Positions 1 through 5,882 of a DNA stretch of 6,245 nt are shown piece after piece. The DNA is from Chloracidobacterium sp. UBA3360. GTDB lineage: Bacteria; Acidobacteriota; Blastocatellia; Pyrinomonadales; Pyrinomonadaceae. A program made the position numbers and the translations under genes. How positions within the stretch are numbered: position 1 is the first letter of the stretch; every line of letters starts with the position of its first letter. The notes under the pieces are model-generated. The model searched no databases, was not told the origin of the DNA, and was given only the letters and a program-made list of their open reading frames with translations. Location: NCBI GenBank assembly GCA_002360555.1, contig DEQS01000102.1, forward strand, positions 1 to 6,245. Reading direction: 5' to 3'.

Positions 1-1045
1 CGATCGCGTGGCCGTGGTCGGTTCCGCGTCTGCCGTTCTCACGTGCGGTGCGGCCAAATTCGCTCATTGTCGGCACCATCGCGTCGTCCATGCTTTTGCC
101 GGGATCGGTGGCAAATGCGGCGATCGCCTGTGAAAAAGTGCGTAAAAAATTAGCGAGCTGTCCGCGTCCGCCGCCTTCGTTTGTGTGCGTGTCCCAGCGG
201 ATGTCGTTGCCCGTATCGGTAAACACGACCTCGAGCCCGTCGCCGGCTTTGATAAGCTGTGCGATCTGCTGCAAAGAGCGGCCCAGATCGCTCGCCGGAT
301 AGACGGCACCATTTTCAGGCTTGTACTGCGACGGATTTGCCTGTTTGAGGAAATTGACCGCTTCAAAAGTCTCTTTGCCCGTCTCGCCAAGCGTGTCTTT
401 CGCGTTTTGCTGATATATGCCCTCAAAACCGCCCTTCATATCGCTGGTGTAAAGCCCCGCTTTGATCGAAAAATCACTGAGATTCGTCATCGCGACCGAC
501 GGAGCCTTGCCGTACAGAGCACGCGGCAATTGCTGCGTCATCGAAACGGCCTGAAACGGCGAAGTGTCCTTGGCGGCGTTTGCCTGGAGCAGACGGTTAA
601 GCCAGCCGTCTTTTGTCCCTTTGTTGCCCGGCGTGGCCGATTCCATATAATCCTGCGCGTCAAAATGCGAACGCGTATTATCGGGCGAACCGACAGACGT
701 TATCGCCGCAAGCTGTCCGCTCTTCCAAAACGGCTCAAACGCCGTCATCGCCGGATTTAGGCCAAACGTGCCGTCGAGGTTGATCGCACCGTCCGTCTTG
801 CCGGGTTTTGCCACGGCGATCGTCGGACGCAGATTGTAATATTCGCTGTCGCCGTGCGGCACGAGCATATTGAGCCCGTCGACCGCTCCGCGTTGAAATA
901 TCGTCACCAGCACCTTTTTCTTGCCATAACCGCCGGTCAAGGCCGCCGCGTTTGCATACTGATGCAAAAACTTAGGCGCCGCCGCCATCAACCCAAAGCT
1001 CGCCAACCCGATCCCGCTCGTTTTCAAAAAATATCGTCTGTCCAT
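1..1045 (-). CDS. DUF1501 domain protein, Tat-exported, C-terminus off the window
   Basis: The minus strand reads open from an ATG at 1045 to the window edge, giving 348 codons; the C-terminus is missing. Residues 3-8 are RRYFLK, a good twin-arginine motif, followed by a hydrophobic stretch to about residue 23 and a possible cleavage site near ANAAA (31-35). The protein should therefore be exported folded to the periplasm. Family hallmarks I recognise are FQRGAVDGLNMLVPHGD (50-66), RSHFDAQDYME (125-135), WDTHTNE (284-290) and SEFGRTARENGRRGTDHGHA (328-347). DUF1501 is placed in the alkaline-phosphatase/sulfatase-like superfamily, and the conserved Asp/His residues fit metal binding, but no reaction is established for the family. 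In many genomes a DUF1800 gene lies next to it. Here the upstream neighbour is a divergent slipin gene, so any DUF1800 partner would have to lie downstream, outside the window. The start is supported by GAGG nine bases upstream. The family call is firm; the biochemical role is unknown. Confidence 0.93.
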   Translation of the reverse strand, partial: MDRRYFLKTSGIGLASFGLMAAAPKFLHQYANAAALTGGYGKKKVLVTIFQRGAVDGLNMLVPHGDSEYYNLRPTIAVAKPGKTDGAINLDGTFGLNPAMTAFEPFWKSGQLAAITSVGSPDNTRSHFDAQDYMESATPGNKGTKDGWLNRLLQANAAKDTSPFQAVSMTQQLPRALYGKAPSVAMTNLSDFSIKAGLYTSDMKGGFEGIYQQNAKDTLGETGKETFEAVNFLKQANPSQYKPENGAVYPASDLGRSLQQIAQLIKAGDGLEVVFTDTGNDIRWDTHTNEGGGRGQLANFLRTFSQAIAAFATDPGKSMDDAMVPTMSEFGRTARENGRRGTDHGHAI

Positions 1046-1054
1046 AATTGCTTA

Positions 1055-1058
1055 CCTC
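1055..1058 (-). promoter_or_regulatory. Ribosome binding site of the DUF1501 gene
   Basis: On the minus strand GAGG lies 9 bases before the ATG at 1045. It fixes the start that places the twin-arginine motif at residues 3-4, as expected for a Tat signal. Confidence 0.65.
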
Positions 1059-1140
1059 GATCAAACTTTATCAACCGTAGCATTAGACGTCTCAGCCAAA
1101 CGAAAAGTCATTTTATTTGATTTGGCACATTTTTTTGGTG

Positions 1141-1168
1141 TTGACAACCGCATTGTTAGGCGTAGAGT
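1141..1168 (+). promoter_or_regulatory. Candidate sigma70-type promoter for the slipin gene
   Basis: A perfect TTGACA (1141-1146) is followed after 16 bases by TAGAGT (1163-1168), which matches four of six bases of TATAAT. The predicted transcription start falls at about 1175, on the A of the slipin ATG. If the promoter is real, the mRNA would be leaderless or nearly so. That fits the lack of a clear Shine-Dalgarno before this gene; there is only a weak GAG at 1165-1167. The rest of the 129-base divergent intergenic region is AT-rich, and I could not place a convincing promoter for the minus-strand DUF1501 gene. Confidence 0.35.
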
Positions 1169-1174
1169 AAAGTT

Positions 1175-1942
1175 ATGCAAGCACTGGCACCCTATTTAGG
1201 TATTCTCGTCGTAATCGTCGTCATTATCCTTTCCGGCATCCGTATCGCTCAGGAATACCAGCGGGCCGTCGTTTTTCGTCTTGGGGGATTTACCGGCATC
1301 AAAGGGCCGGGCATTTATTACCTCATTCCGCTGATCGACCGCCAGCAAAAGGTCGACACTAGAACCGCAACCGTCAATCTCGAACAGCAGGAAACGATCA
1401 CCAAAGACAGCGTCACTATCAAGGTCAATGCCGTGCTGTGGTTTCGCATCGTCGAAGCGTCAAAAGCCATCTTAGAGGTCGTAAATTACGAACAGGCCGT
1501 CTATCAGTTTTCCGTCACCGCTCTCAGAAATATCATCGGCCAACATTCGCTCGACGAAGTTCTAAAAGGCCGCGAACAGATCAATCAGACTCTGCAGAGC
1601 ATCGTCGACGCAACGACGCAACCCTGGGGCATCAAGATCGAGATGGTAGAAATGAAGGACGTCGAGATTCCCGAATCGATGCAGCGAGCAATGGCACGTG
1701 AAGCCGAGGCGATCCGTGAAAAACGAGCCCGCATCGTCAAGGCTGAGGCCGAACTAGATGCTTCGATCAAGCTTACACAGGGAGCAAAAGAGATGGAAAA
1801 GAGCCCGATCGCACTTGAGCTGCGGCGTATGCAGATGCTCTCAGAGATAGGCGTCGAAAACCACACCACTACCGTCGTCCTGCTGCCGTCGGAATTTACA
1901 CGAGCGGCGAGAGCACTCTCAGGCGACAAGCAGGAAGGGTAG
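1175..1942 (+). CDS. Slipin / stomatin-like SPFH (band 7) membrane protein
   Basis: This 255-residue protein has the standard bacterial slipin architecture. A single N-terminal hydrophobic segment (about residues 6-22) is followed by the band 7/SPFH domain beginning EYQRAVVFRLG (27-37) and GPGIYYLIPLID (44-55). The domain continues through DTRT (61-64), VTIKVNAVLWFRI (80-92) and TALRNIIGQHSLDEVL (115-130) to about residue 170. A charged helical region rich in Ala, Glu, Arg and Lys (REAEAIREKRARIVKAEAEL, 175-194) is the usual oligomerising segment, and a VVLLPSEF stretch (234-241) follows. Members form large membrane-bound rings or scaffolds that organise membrane microdomains and often work with proteases or NfeD proteins. 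Many slipins are encoded beside an nfeD gene. Here no nfeD follows, because the downstream 230 bases are non-coding, so any partner is elsewhere. The length is normal for the family. Nothing ties it to the neighbouring glycan enzymes. Confidence 0.95.
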   Translation: MQALAPYLGILVVIVVIILSGIRIAQEYQRAVVFRLGGFTGIKGPGIYYLIPLIDRQQKVDTRTATVNLEQQETITKDSVTIKVNAVLWFRIVEASKAILEVVNYEQAVYQFSVTALRNIIGQHSLDEVLKGREQINQTLQSIVDATTQPWGIKIEMVEMKDVEIPESMQRAMAREAEAIREKRARIVKAEAELDASIKLTQGAKEMEKSPIALELRRMQMLSEIGVENHTTTVVLLPSEFTRAARALSGDKQEG

Positions 1943-1957
1943 TCACCGTATGATTAC

Positions 1958-2085
1958 CTAATCCACAAATATCCAAGAGTCGCCGCACATAACCTATCGG
2001 CGAGCTGCAAAAAGCTTTCCCCAAGTTCCTTAATCTCCGCCCCACACTGCAGATCGACTATCGCCTCGTACGTTTTACCTGAACC
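1958..2085 (-). pseudogene. Decayed, internally deleted copy of a GH92 3' end (F5/8 type C domain)
   Basis: This intergenic segment aligns with the 3' end of the GH92 gene at 2753-5866, in the same orientation, in three blocks. Block one, 2001-2079, matches 3016-3094 at 67 of 79 bases and encodes KTYEAIVDLQ identically, then EIKELG and SFLQ. Block two, about 1983-1993, matches 2846-2856 (10 of 11) and gives YVR. Block three, 1958-1986, matches 2768-2796 (23 of 29) and encodes GDSWIFVD against GDPWIFID; its next codon is TAG where the intact gene has GAG. Roughly 200 bases between blocks one and three are lost, and the two outer blocks are now in different frames. No start codon or upstream catalytic part remains. 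Seven of the twelve block-one differences are synonymous third-position changes, so the copy diverged while still coding. It is a dead remnant of a paralogous gene or of a duplicated 3' end. Confidence 0.85.
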
Positions 2086-2134
2086 CGCCTCTTGGCCTTT
2101 CTAATTTTGATTTTTCCCATCACCGTTCGAGTGG

Positions 2135-2164
2135 TATATTTTTAGCATCATAAGTAACGAGGAG
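2135..2164 (+). promoter_or_regulatory. Candidate -10 box and ribosome binding site of the small exported protein gene
   Basis: GAGGAG at 2159-2164 lies 8 bases before the ATG at 2173 and is a strong Shine-Dalgarno. TATATT at 2135-2140 is a plausible -10 box (five of six bases). The best upstream TTGATT (2107-2112) is 22 bases away, too far for a standard -35, so only the RBS is well supported. Confidence 0.5.
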
Positions 2165-2172
2165 TTCATTCA

Positions 2173-2751
2173 ATGAAATTACGGGCTTTATTATTTGTAA
2201 TTATTACGTTTTCGCTTGCCGCCGTGTCCGCCGCTGCTCAGACGGACAAATCGTTTACCCGCGAAGGGCTAACGTTTAATTACCCGTCAGGTTGGGCGAT
2301 CACGGAAGGCGTTGACGCTAACGCTGACCAGCTCAATTTTAGCCGAGCCGATCTGGACGTTCAGCTAACGGTCAACGTATTCAAAACCCCGCTTAACACG
2401 CCGGAAAAACTGGCCGAAGCTAAAAAGGTGCTTGTCGACCGCTATATCGAACAGACTGTTAAATCGTTTGCCGATGCCGGCGGCAAGCCGGTGAGCAAGC
2501 CCGCGACATCTGAGATCAGCGGTGTCGTTTCGCAGGGCGTCAGCGTTTCTGCCTCGCTGGACGGTGTTTCCGGTGCGATCTTTATTCAAACGGCCGTCGT
2601 TAGTGAAAGAATGGTCGTAATGACGCTGCTCGGTCCGGCCGCTGATGTCAAAAAAGCGACCGCAACCTGGGACATGATCCGCACGACGATGAAGATCGAA
2701 CCGCCGCCGACCCCAACGCCGGTGGCAACACCCACAGCAAAAAAACCGTGA
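2173..2751 (+). CDS. Small exported protein of unknown function, PsbP/DcrB-like
   Basis: A 192-residue protein with a clear Sec signal peptide: MKLR, a hydrophobic core at about residues 5-20, and likely cleavage after SAAA (19-22), leaving QTDKSF. The mature part starts with FTREGLTFNYPSGWAITEG (28-46). This resembles the opening of PsbP/DcrB/DUF1795-type exported proteins, in which a beta-rich domain begins with a 'Y/F-P-x-x-W' turn. A helical segment follows (about 76-102), then beta-like stretches (FIQTAVVSERMVVMTLLGP, 137-155) and a closing helix with W166. The C-terminus (176-192) is a Pro/Thr tail, PPPTPTPVATPTAKKP, probably disordered. The fold assignment is inference from sequence appearance only, and I do not know the function. 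It has its own strong RBS. It ends one base before the stop codon of the convergent GH92 gene, and it lies between that gene and the gene's decayed partial copy. A monocistronic periplasmic or surface protein is most likely. Confidence 0.85.
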   Translation: MKLRALLFVIITFSLAAVSAAAQTDKSFTREGLTFNYPSGWAITEGVDANADQLNFSRADLDVQLTVNVFKTPLNTPEKLAEAKKVLVDRYIEQTVKSFADAGGKPVSKPATSEISGVVSQGVSVSASLDGVSGAIFIQTAVVSERMVVMTLLGPAADVKKATATWDMIRTTMKIEPPPTPTPVATPTAKKP

Positions 2752-2752
2752 G

Positions 2753-5700
2753 CTAGTTGATCAGTATCTCGTCAATAAATATCCAGGGGTCGCCGCCCGC
2801 TCCGGGATGCCACGCCGGGATCTTGCCAAAATTGTAGGCACGCAGCCGAACATAACGCGCCTTTGTCGGCGTTACGGCTTGCCGAAATTCTTTGATCGTC
2901 GGCGTCATATCGGTTTGAGGAACATCTGTCTTGATATCGGCAGCCTGCGTCCAGTTAGTGCCGTTATTTGATATCTCAAATTTTATATTCGTGGGCATCC
3001 ATATCCACGGCCCGGCGACCTGTAAAAAGCTTGCCCCAAGTTCCTTTATCTCCGTCTCACGCTGCAGATCGACGATGGCTTCGTATGTTTTGCCCTGCAC
3101 CCCCTGCCACTCACCGCTGGCAAAATTTGTCGTGCCCCTGATGCCGTCAACGATCGCATTATCGCCGCCGCCGGTGTATTGCGTGCTGTACGGCGAGATG
3201 ATCTTGACCGTCCAGTCGTTTGGCTGTTTGATAAAATTTGCCTCGGTCGTAAAACTCACGGCACCGGTTTTCGGGTCTTTAGCGTATGCCTCGACCTTAG
3301 AGTTTTCGCTGATCGTAAATGGCCCCGAGTACTTTTTGGTTTGGCTGGGAGATTCTCTAATTAGGCTGACCACCGTATACATTATCTCTGCGTTCTGGGT
3401 CGTCGATAAGCTCACAACAGTTTTGTCGGTAAAGGTACGCTTTCCTTCGATAACCGGAACCGAAACACTTGTCACGCCCGTTGCGGAAACAGGAAATTCC
3501 GTGAACGCCGTCGTCACCGGTTGGTCGATCATCGCAAATTCGAGCACGCCGCCGCGCATCAGGTCTTCGTGGGTGATAAATGCCTTTTTGTACGGCGCAC
3601 CGTTGAGCTTGGCGTTGAGTATGTATTTATTCGCCGCCGAGACGTTTTTTGCCCGGACGGTAAATGTCTTGCCGTTCTCAAGCCGATAGGTCATCTCCGG
3701 AAAAAGCGGCGTGCCAAACGCGTACACACCATTGCCCGGAGCGACTGGATAAAACCCCGACGCAGACAATATGTACCACGCCGACATCTGGCCGCAGTCT
3801 TCGTTGCCGATCAGTCCGTCGGGCGTAGGCTTGTAAAAATCATCCATTATCTGCCGGACGATCTTTTGCGTTTTCCAAGGTTGATGGGCGTAGTTATACA
3901 GATACGCGATATGATGCGAAGGCTCATTGCCGTGCGCATATTGTCCGATCAACCCTGTAAGGTCAGCCTGCTCGCGGCCCGCGAGTTTTTGCGTCGTCGT
4001 AAAAAGCTCGTCGAGCTTTGCGACAAACTTTTCCCGCCCGCCCATCAACTGCATCAGCCGCGACACGTCCTGCGGGACAAAGAACGAATACTGCCACGAA
4101 TTGCCCTCGGTAAAGCCAAACGTCACCTCATTAGGTGCAAACGGCTCGACAAAACCGCCGTTCTTTTTAGGCCGGAAAAAGCCGGTTTTTGTGTCGAAGA
4201 GGTTTTCGAAATAGCGGGCACGCTTTGAGTAATTTTCGACATCCCGTTGGAGAGTAATTAGGCGATCATCCCGATGCTGTGCGTAGTAGGTTTTGGGATC
4301 GATGGATTTACTCCGTAAATGGGTTTCCCTGCTACGTACAAGCAGCGTTGCCATCTGCGCGATGCACCAATCGTCATAAGCATATTCGAGCGTGCGTGAG
4401 ACAGATTCGTTCTCGTCTTCCATCGAGATGTAGCCGCGTTTTTTGTAGGCGGCTAGGCCAAAATGATCTAGTTCGGCGGAGTGTTTGGCGGCGGCATATG
4501 CCTTTTCATAATCAAATCCTCTTATACCCTTTGCCATGGCATCTGCAATGACCGACACGGCGTGATAGCCGATCATGCAATCGGTCTCGTTCGCCGCCAG
4601 CTCCCAAACCGGCAGCCGCCCGCCCTGTTCATATTGGCGGATAAACGTATTGATAAAATCAACGGTGCGTTTCTGATCGATGATCGTATAAAGCGGATGC
4701 GCCGCGCGGAACGTGTCCCAGAGAGAAAATACCGTGTATTGGTCGGACGCGCTGGGAGTCCCGCCTTTAGGCGGCTTCCCGTTAGCAAGAGGCCGGCTAA
4801 AGCCGGGACTCCAAACGCTATGAACCTTACCGTCCATCCCCCGATAATTCCCATCGACATCATTAAACACATTCGGCTGGATCATCGTGTGATACAGTGC
4901 GGTGTAAAAATTGGTCGTCTGAGCATCGGTCCCGCCCGAAACCTCTATCTTAGAAAGCTCCTTGTTCCACGCGCTTCGCGCATCCGCCCGAACCTTATCA
5001 AAATCCCAACCGGGCAGCTCGGCAGCGAGGTTCTTGCGGGCTCCTTCGATGGAGACATTTGAGATGGCAACCTTTACAAGAATTTGCTCGCCCTCATCAG
5101 TCTCAAAATGGAAGGAAGCCTTTTTGTTGGTTATATCTTCGCGGTCGTCATGCAAGCCTCTTTTTTGAAAAGCGGATTTGAACGGTTTTGAAAATTCGGC
5201 AACAAAATAAATGCCTTGATCTTTTGCCCACGAACTTGAACGTCGAAATCCTTCGACCCGCCTTTTGCTAACAACCGAAATCTGAGAACCCAACAGCTTA
5301 TCCCGCCATTTAAGATCAAGCACGACCCAAGCACTATTAGTTTTCGGAAAAGTGTACCTGTGAAGGCCAACTCTCGTCGAGGTTGTCATTTCCGCGAGAA
5401 TTCCATCGTCGTCTAACTTCACCGAGTAGTATCCCGGCTCCGCCTTTTCATTCGCGTGTGAAAACTTTGAGGCATAACCATTCGACGACTTCTCGCCATC
5501 ACTTGCGTCGAATTTTGGGCCGCCTGTGTATGGCATGAACAAAATATCGCAATAATCCGGAATTCCCGTTCCCGACAGGTGCGTGTGCGAAAAGCCAAAT
5601 ATTGTGTCGTCGGAGTAGTGATAGCCGCTCGAGCCGTCCCAGTTGTCGATGCGGGTGTCGGGCGATAGCTGCACCATCCCAAACGGCATCGTCGCCCCGG

Positions 5701-5866
5701 GAAACGTATGCCCGTGCCCGCCCGTACCGATAAAAGGGTTGACCCACCGTGTGTGATCGGCTTTCTGGCCGATCACAGTGAATAGTGAACAGTGAATAGT
5801 GAACAGTGAAAGCCAAAAACCAAAGACCAAGGGCCTAAAACCAAATCTGTGTTTATCTGTGTTCAT
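2753..5866 (-). CDS. GH92 alpha-mannosidase-like exported glycoside hydrolase with C-terminal F5/8 type C domain
   Basis: This 1037-residue protein belongs to glycoside hydrolase family 92, calcium-dependent inverting exo-alpha-mannosidases acting mostly on N-glycans and mannans. Family motifs are VNPFIGTGGHGHTFPGA (42-58), FSHTHLSGTG (92-101), YTVFSLWDTFRAAHPLYT (377-394), EGNSWQYSFFVPQD (587-600), GNEPSHHIAYLYNYA (646-660) and GNEDCGQMSAWYI (687-699). E587 and D690 fall where I expect the catalytic acid and a base residue. After the catalytic region, about 800-880 resembles a chitobiase C-terminal/Fn3-like domain, and 883-1037 is an F5/8 type C (discoidin) domain, probably for carbohydrate binding. 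The ATG at 5866 is the first possible in-frame start, since a TAG lies three codons upstream. Residues 2-33 act as a signal peptide but are encoded mostly by short repeats. Two palindromic elements sit in frame at codons 352-371 and 511-529, where I expect no extra sequence in relatives; whether the enzyme tolerates them is untested. The upstream PA14-domain gene is 16 bases away, implying one operon. GH92 membership is certain; the exact linkage specificity is not predictable. Confidence 0.96.
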   Translation of the reverse strand: MNTDKHRFGFRPLVFGFWLSLFTIHCSLFTVIGQKADHTRWVNPFIGTGGHGHTFPGATMPFGMVQLSPDTRIDNWDGSSGYHYSDDTIFGFSHTHLSGTGIPDYCDILFMPYTGGPKFDASDGEKSSNGYASKFSHANEKAEPGYYSVKLDDDGILAEMTTSTRVGLHRYTFPKTNSAWVVLDLKWRDKLLGSQISVVSKRRVEGFRRSSSWAKDQGIYFVAEFSKPFKSAFQKRGLHDDREDITNKKASFHFETDEGEQILVKVAISNVSIEGARKNLAAELPGWDFDKVRADARSAWNKELSKIEVSGGTDAQTTNFYTALYHTMIQPNVFNDVDGNYRGMDGKVHSVWSPGFSRPLANGKPPKGGTPSASDQYTVFSLWDTFRAAHPLYTIIDQKRTVDFINTFIRQYEQGGRLPVWELAANETDCMIGYHAVSVIADAMAKGIRGFDYEKAYAAAKHSAELDHFGLAAYKKRGYISMEDENESVSRTLEYAYDDWCIAQMATLLVRSRETHLRSKSIDPKTYYAQHRDDRLITLQRDVENYSKRARYFENLFDTKTGFFRPKKNGGFVEPFAPNEVTFGFTEGNSWQYSFFVPQDVSRLMQLMGGREKFVAKLDELFTTTQKLAGREQADLTGLIGQYAHGNEPSHHIAYLYNYAHQPWKTQKIVRQIMDDFYKPTPDGLIGNEDCGQMSAWYILSASGFYPVAPGNGVYAFGTPLFPEMTYRLENGKTFTVRAKNVSAANKYILNAKLNGAPYKKAFITHEDLMRGGVLEFAMIDQPVTTAFTEFPVSATGVTSVSVPVIEGKRTFTDKTVVSLSTTQNAEIMYTVVSLIRESPSQTKKYSGPFTISENSKVEAYAKDPKTGAVSFTTEANFIKQPNDWTVKIISPYSTQYTGGGDNAIVDGIRGTTNFASGEWQGVQGKTYEAIVDLQRETEIKELGASFLQVAGPWIWMPTNIKFEISNNGTNWTQAADIKTDVPQTDMTPTIKEFRQAVTPTKARYVRLRAYNFGKIPAWHPGAGGDPWIFIDEILIN
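4282..4336. repeat. Imperfect palindromic element inside the GH92 gene (second insert)
   Basis: CGTAGTAGG (4282-4290) pairs with CCTGCTACG (4328-4336) over nine positions, with one T-G pair. Between them is a perfect six-base-pair mini-hairpin, ATTTAC-TCC-GTAAAT (4306-4320). The element covers GH92 codons 511-529, which read RSRETHLRSKSIDPKTYYA. In GH92 proteins as I remember them, the segment between AYDDWCIAQMA and YSKRARYFENLFD is much shorter. The repeat therefore coincides with about 25 surplus residues and looks like an in-frame insertion. That it is a dispersed genomic repeat is inference from one copy. Confidence 0.5.
4755..4812. repeat. REP-like double-palindromic element inserted in frame in the GH92 gene
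   Basis: Arm one (4755-4774) and arm two (4793-4812) are 20-base inverted repeats, complementary at 18 of 20 positions and separated by 18 bases. Each arm also forms its own mini-hairpin: CCGCC-TTTA-GGCGG (4761-4774) and CCGGC-TAAA-GCCGG (4793-4806). The only two positions that break pairing between the arms pair with each other within each arm, so the differences are compensatory for the small hairpins. The element encodes residues 352-371, starting WSPGFSRP, between DGKVHS and the strongly conserved YTVFSLWDT motif. That is surplus sequence compared with my recollection of the family. It resembles palindromic repeats I associate with Acidobacteria and Planctomycetes genomes; only this copy is visible here. 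Confidence 0.75.
5752..5777. repeat. Perfect 10-bp inverted repeat at the signal peptide/mature junction of GH92
   Basis: TGTGATCGGC (5752-5761) and GCCGATCACA (5768-5777) are exact reverse complements around the six-base loop TTTCTG. The structure overlaps GH92 codons 31-39 (VIGQKADHT) and directly abuts the AGTGAA heptamer array. There is no T-run after it on either strand, so it is not a terminator of standard form. It may be a piece of the repeat cluster or an mRNA hairpin early in the message. Confidence 0.7.
5777..5811. repeat. Heptamer tandem repeat (AGTGAAT/AGTGAAC alternating) inside the GH92 signal-peptide region
   Basis: Five consecutive seven-base units begin at 5777, 5784, 5791, 5798 and 5805. 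They read AGTGAAT, AGTGAAC, AGTGAAT, AGTGAAC, AGTGAAA. On the coding strand they give the hydrophobic run SLFTIHCSLFTV (residues 20-31). Heptameric short tandem repeats of this kind are usually intergenic in the bacteria where they are known; here they are translated. Confidence 0.85.
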
Positions 5867-5874
5867 CTGTGGCT
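5845..5874. repeat. Decamer tandem repeat (ATCTGTGTTY) spanning the GH92 start codon
   Basis: Three ten-base units start at 5845, 5855 and 5865: ATCTGTGTTT, ATCTGTGTTC and a partial ATCTGTGGCT. On the minus strand this is the CCACAGATGAACACAGAT type of repeat, which I recognise as a recurrent intergenic sequence in diverse bacterial genomes. It contains the GH92 ATG (5864-5866) and encodes MNTDKHR. Confidence 0.8.
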
Positions 5875-5877
5875 AAT

Positions 5878-5882
5878 TCCTC
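5878..5882 (-). promoter_or_regulatory. Ribosome binding site of the GH92 gene
   Basis: GAGGA directly follows the TAA stop of the upstream gene and lies 11 bases before the ATG at 5866. The spacing is a little long, because repeat-derived bases fill the gap. It supports the ATG at 5866 and translation from a shared message with the upstream gene. Confidence 0.6.

Noticed and set aside
185..760. Plus-strand open frame of 191 codons opposite the DUF1501 gene
   Set aside because: It is Arg-rich with no recognisable domain and is fully antisense to a well-supported family member, so it is a shadow frame.
1980..2003. Inverted repeat TCGCCG/CGGCGA downstream of the slipin gene as a terminator
   Set aside because: The stem is only six base pairs with a 12-base loop and no T-run. 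It arises at the deletion junction of the pseudogene remnant.
2739..2751. Seven A's in the frame gcA AAA AAA just before the stop of the 192-residue protein, a possible -1 slippery site that would extend the protein over the stop
   Set aside because: The extension would simply be antisense to the GH92 gene and shows no family resemblance. I see no downstream stimulatory structure, and the Pro/Thr/Lys tail is a natural end.
2931..4228. Long plus-strand open frames (252 and 235 codons) opposite GH92
   Set aside because: They overlap each other and lie antisense to conserved GH92 coding sequence. They have no Shine-Dalgarno or domain match and reflect codon-bias shadows.
4573..4872. Minus-strand frame of 99 codons containing FGVPALAGLLL-like peptide
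   Set aside because: It is the alternate-frame translation of the palindromic element at 4755-4812 inside GH92, not a separate gene.
5777..5874. CRISPR-like array near the GH92 start
   Set aside because: The units are seven or ten bases with no spacers, so these are simple tandem repeats.
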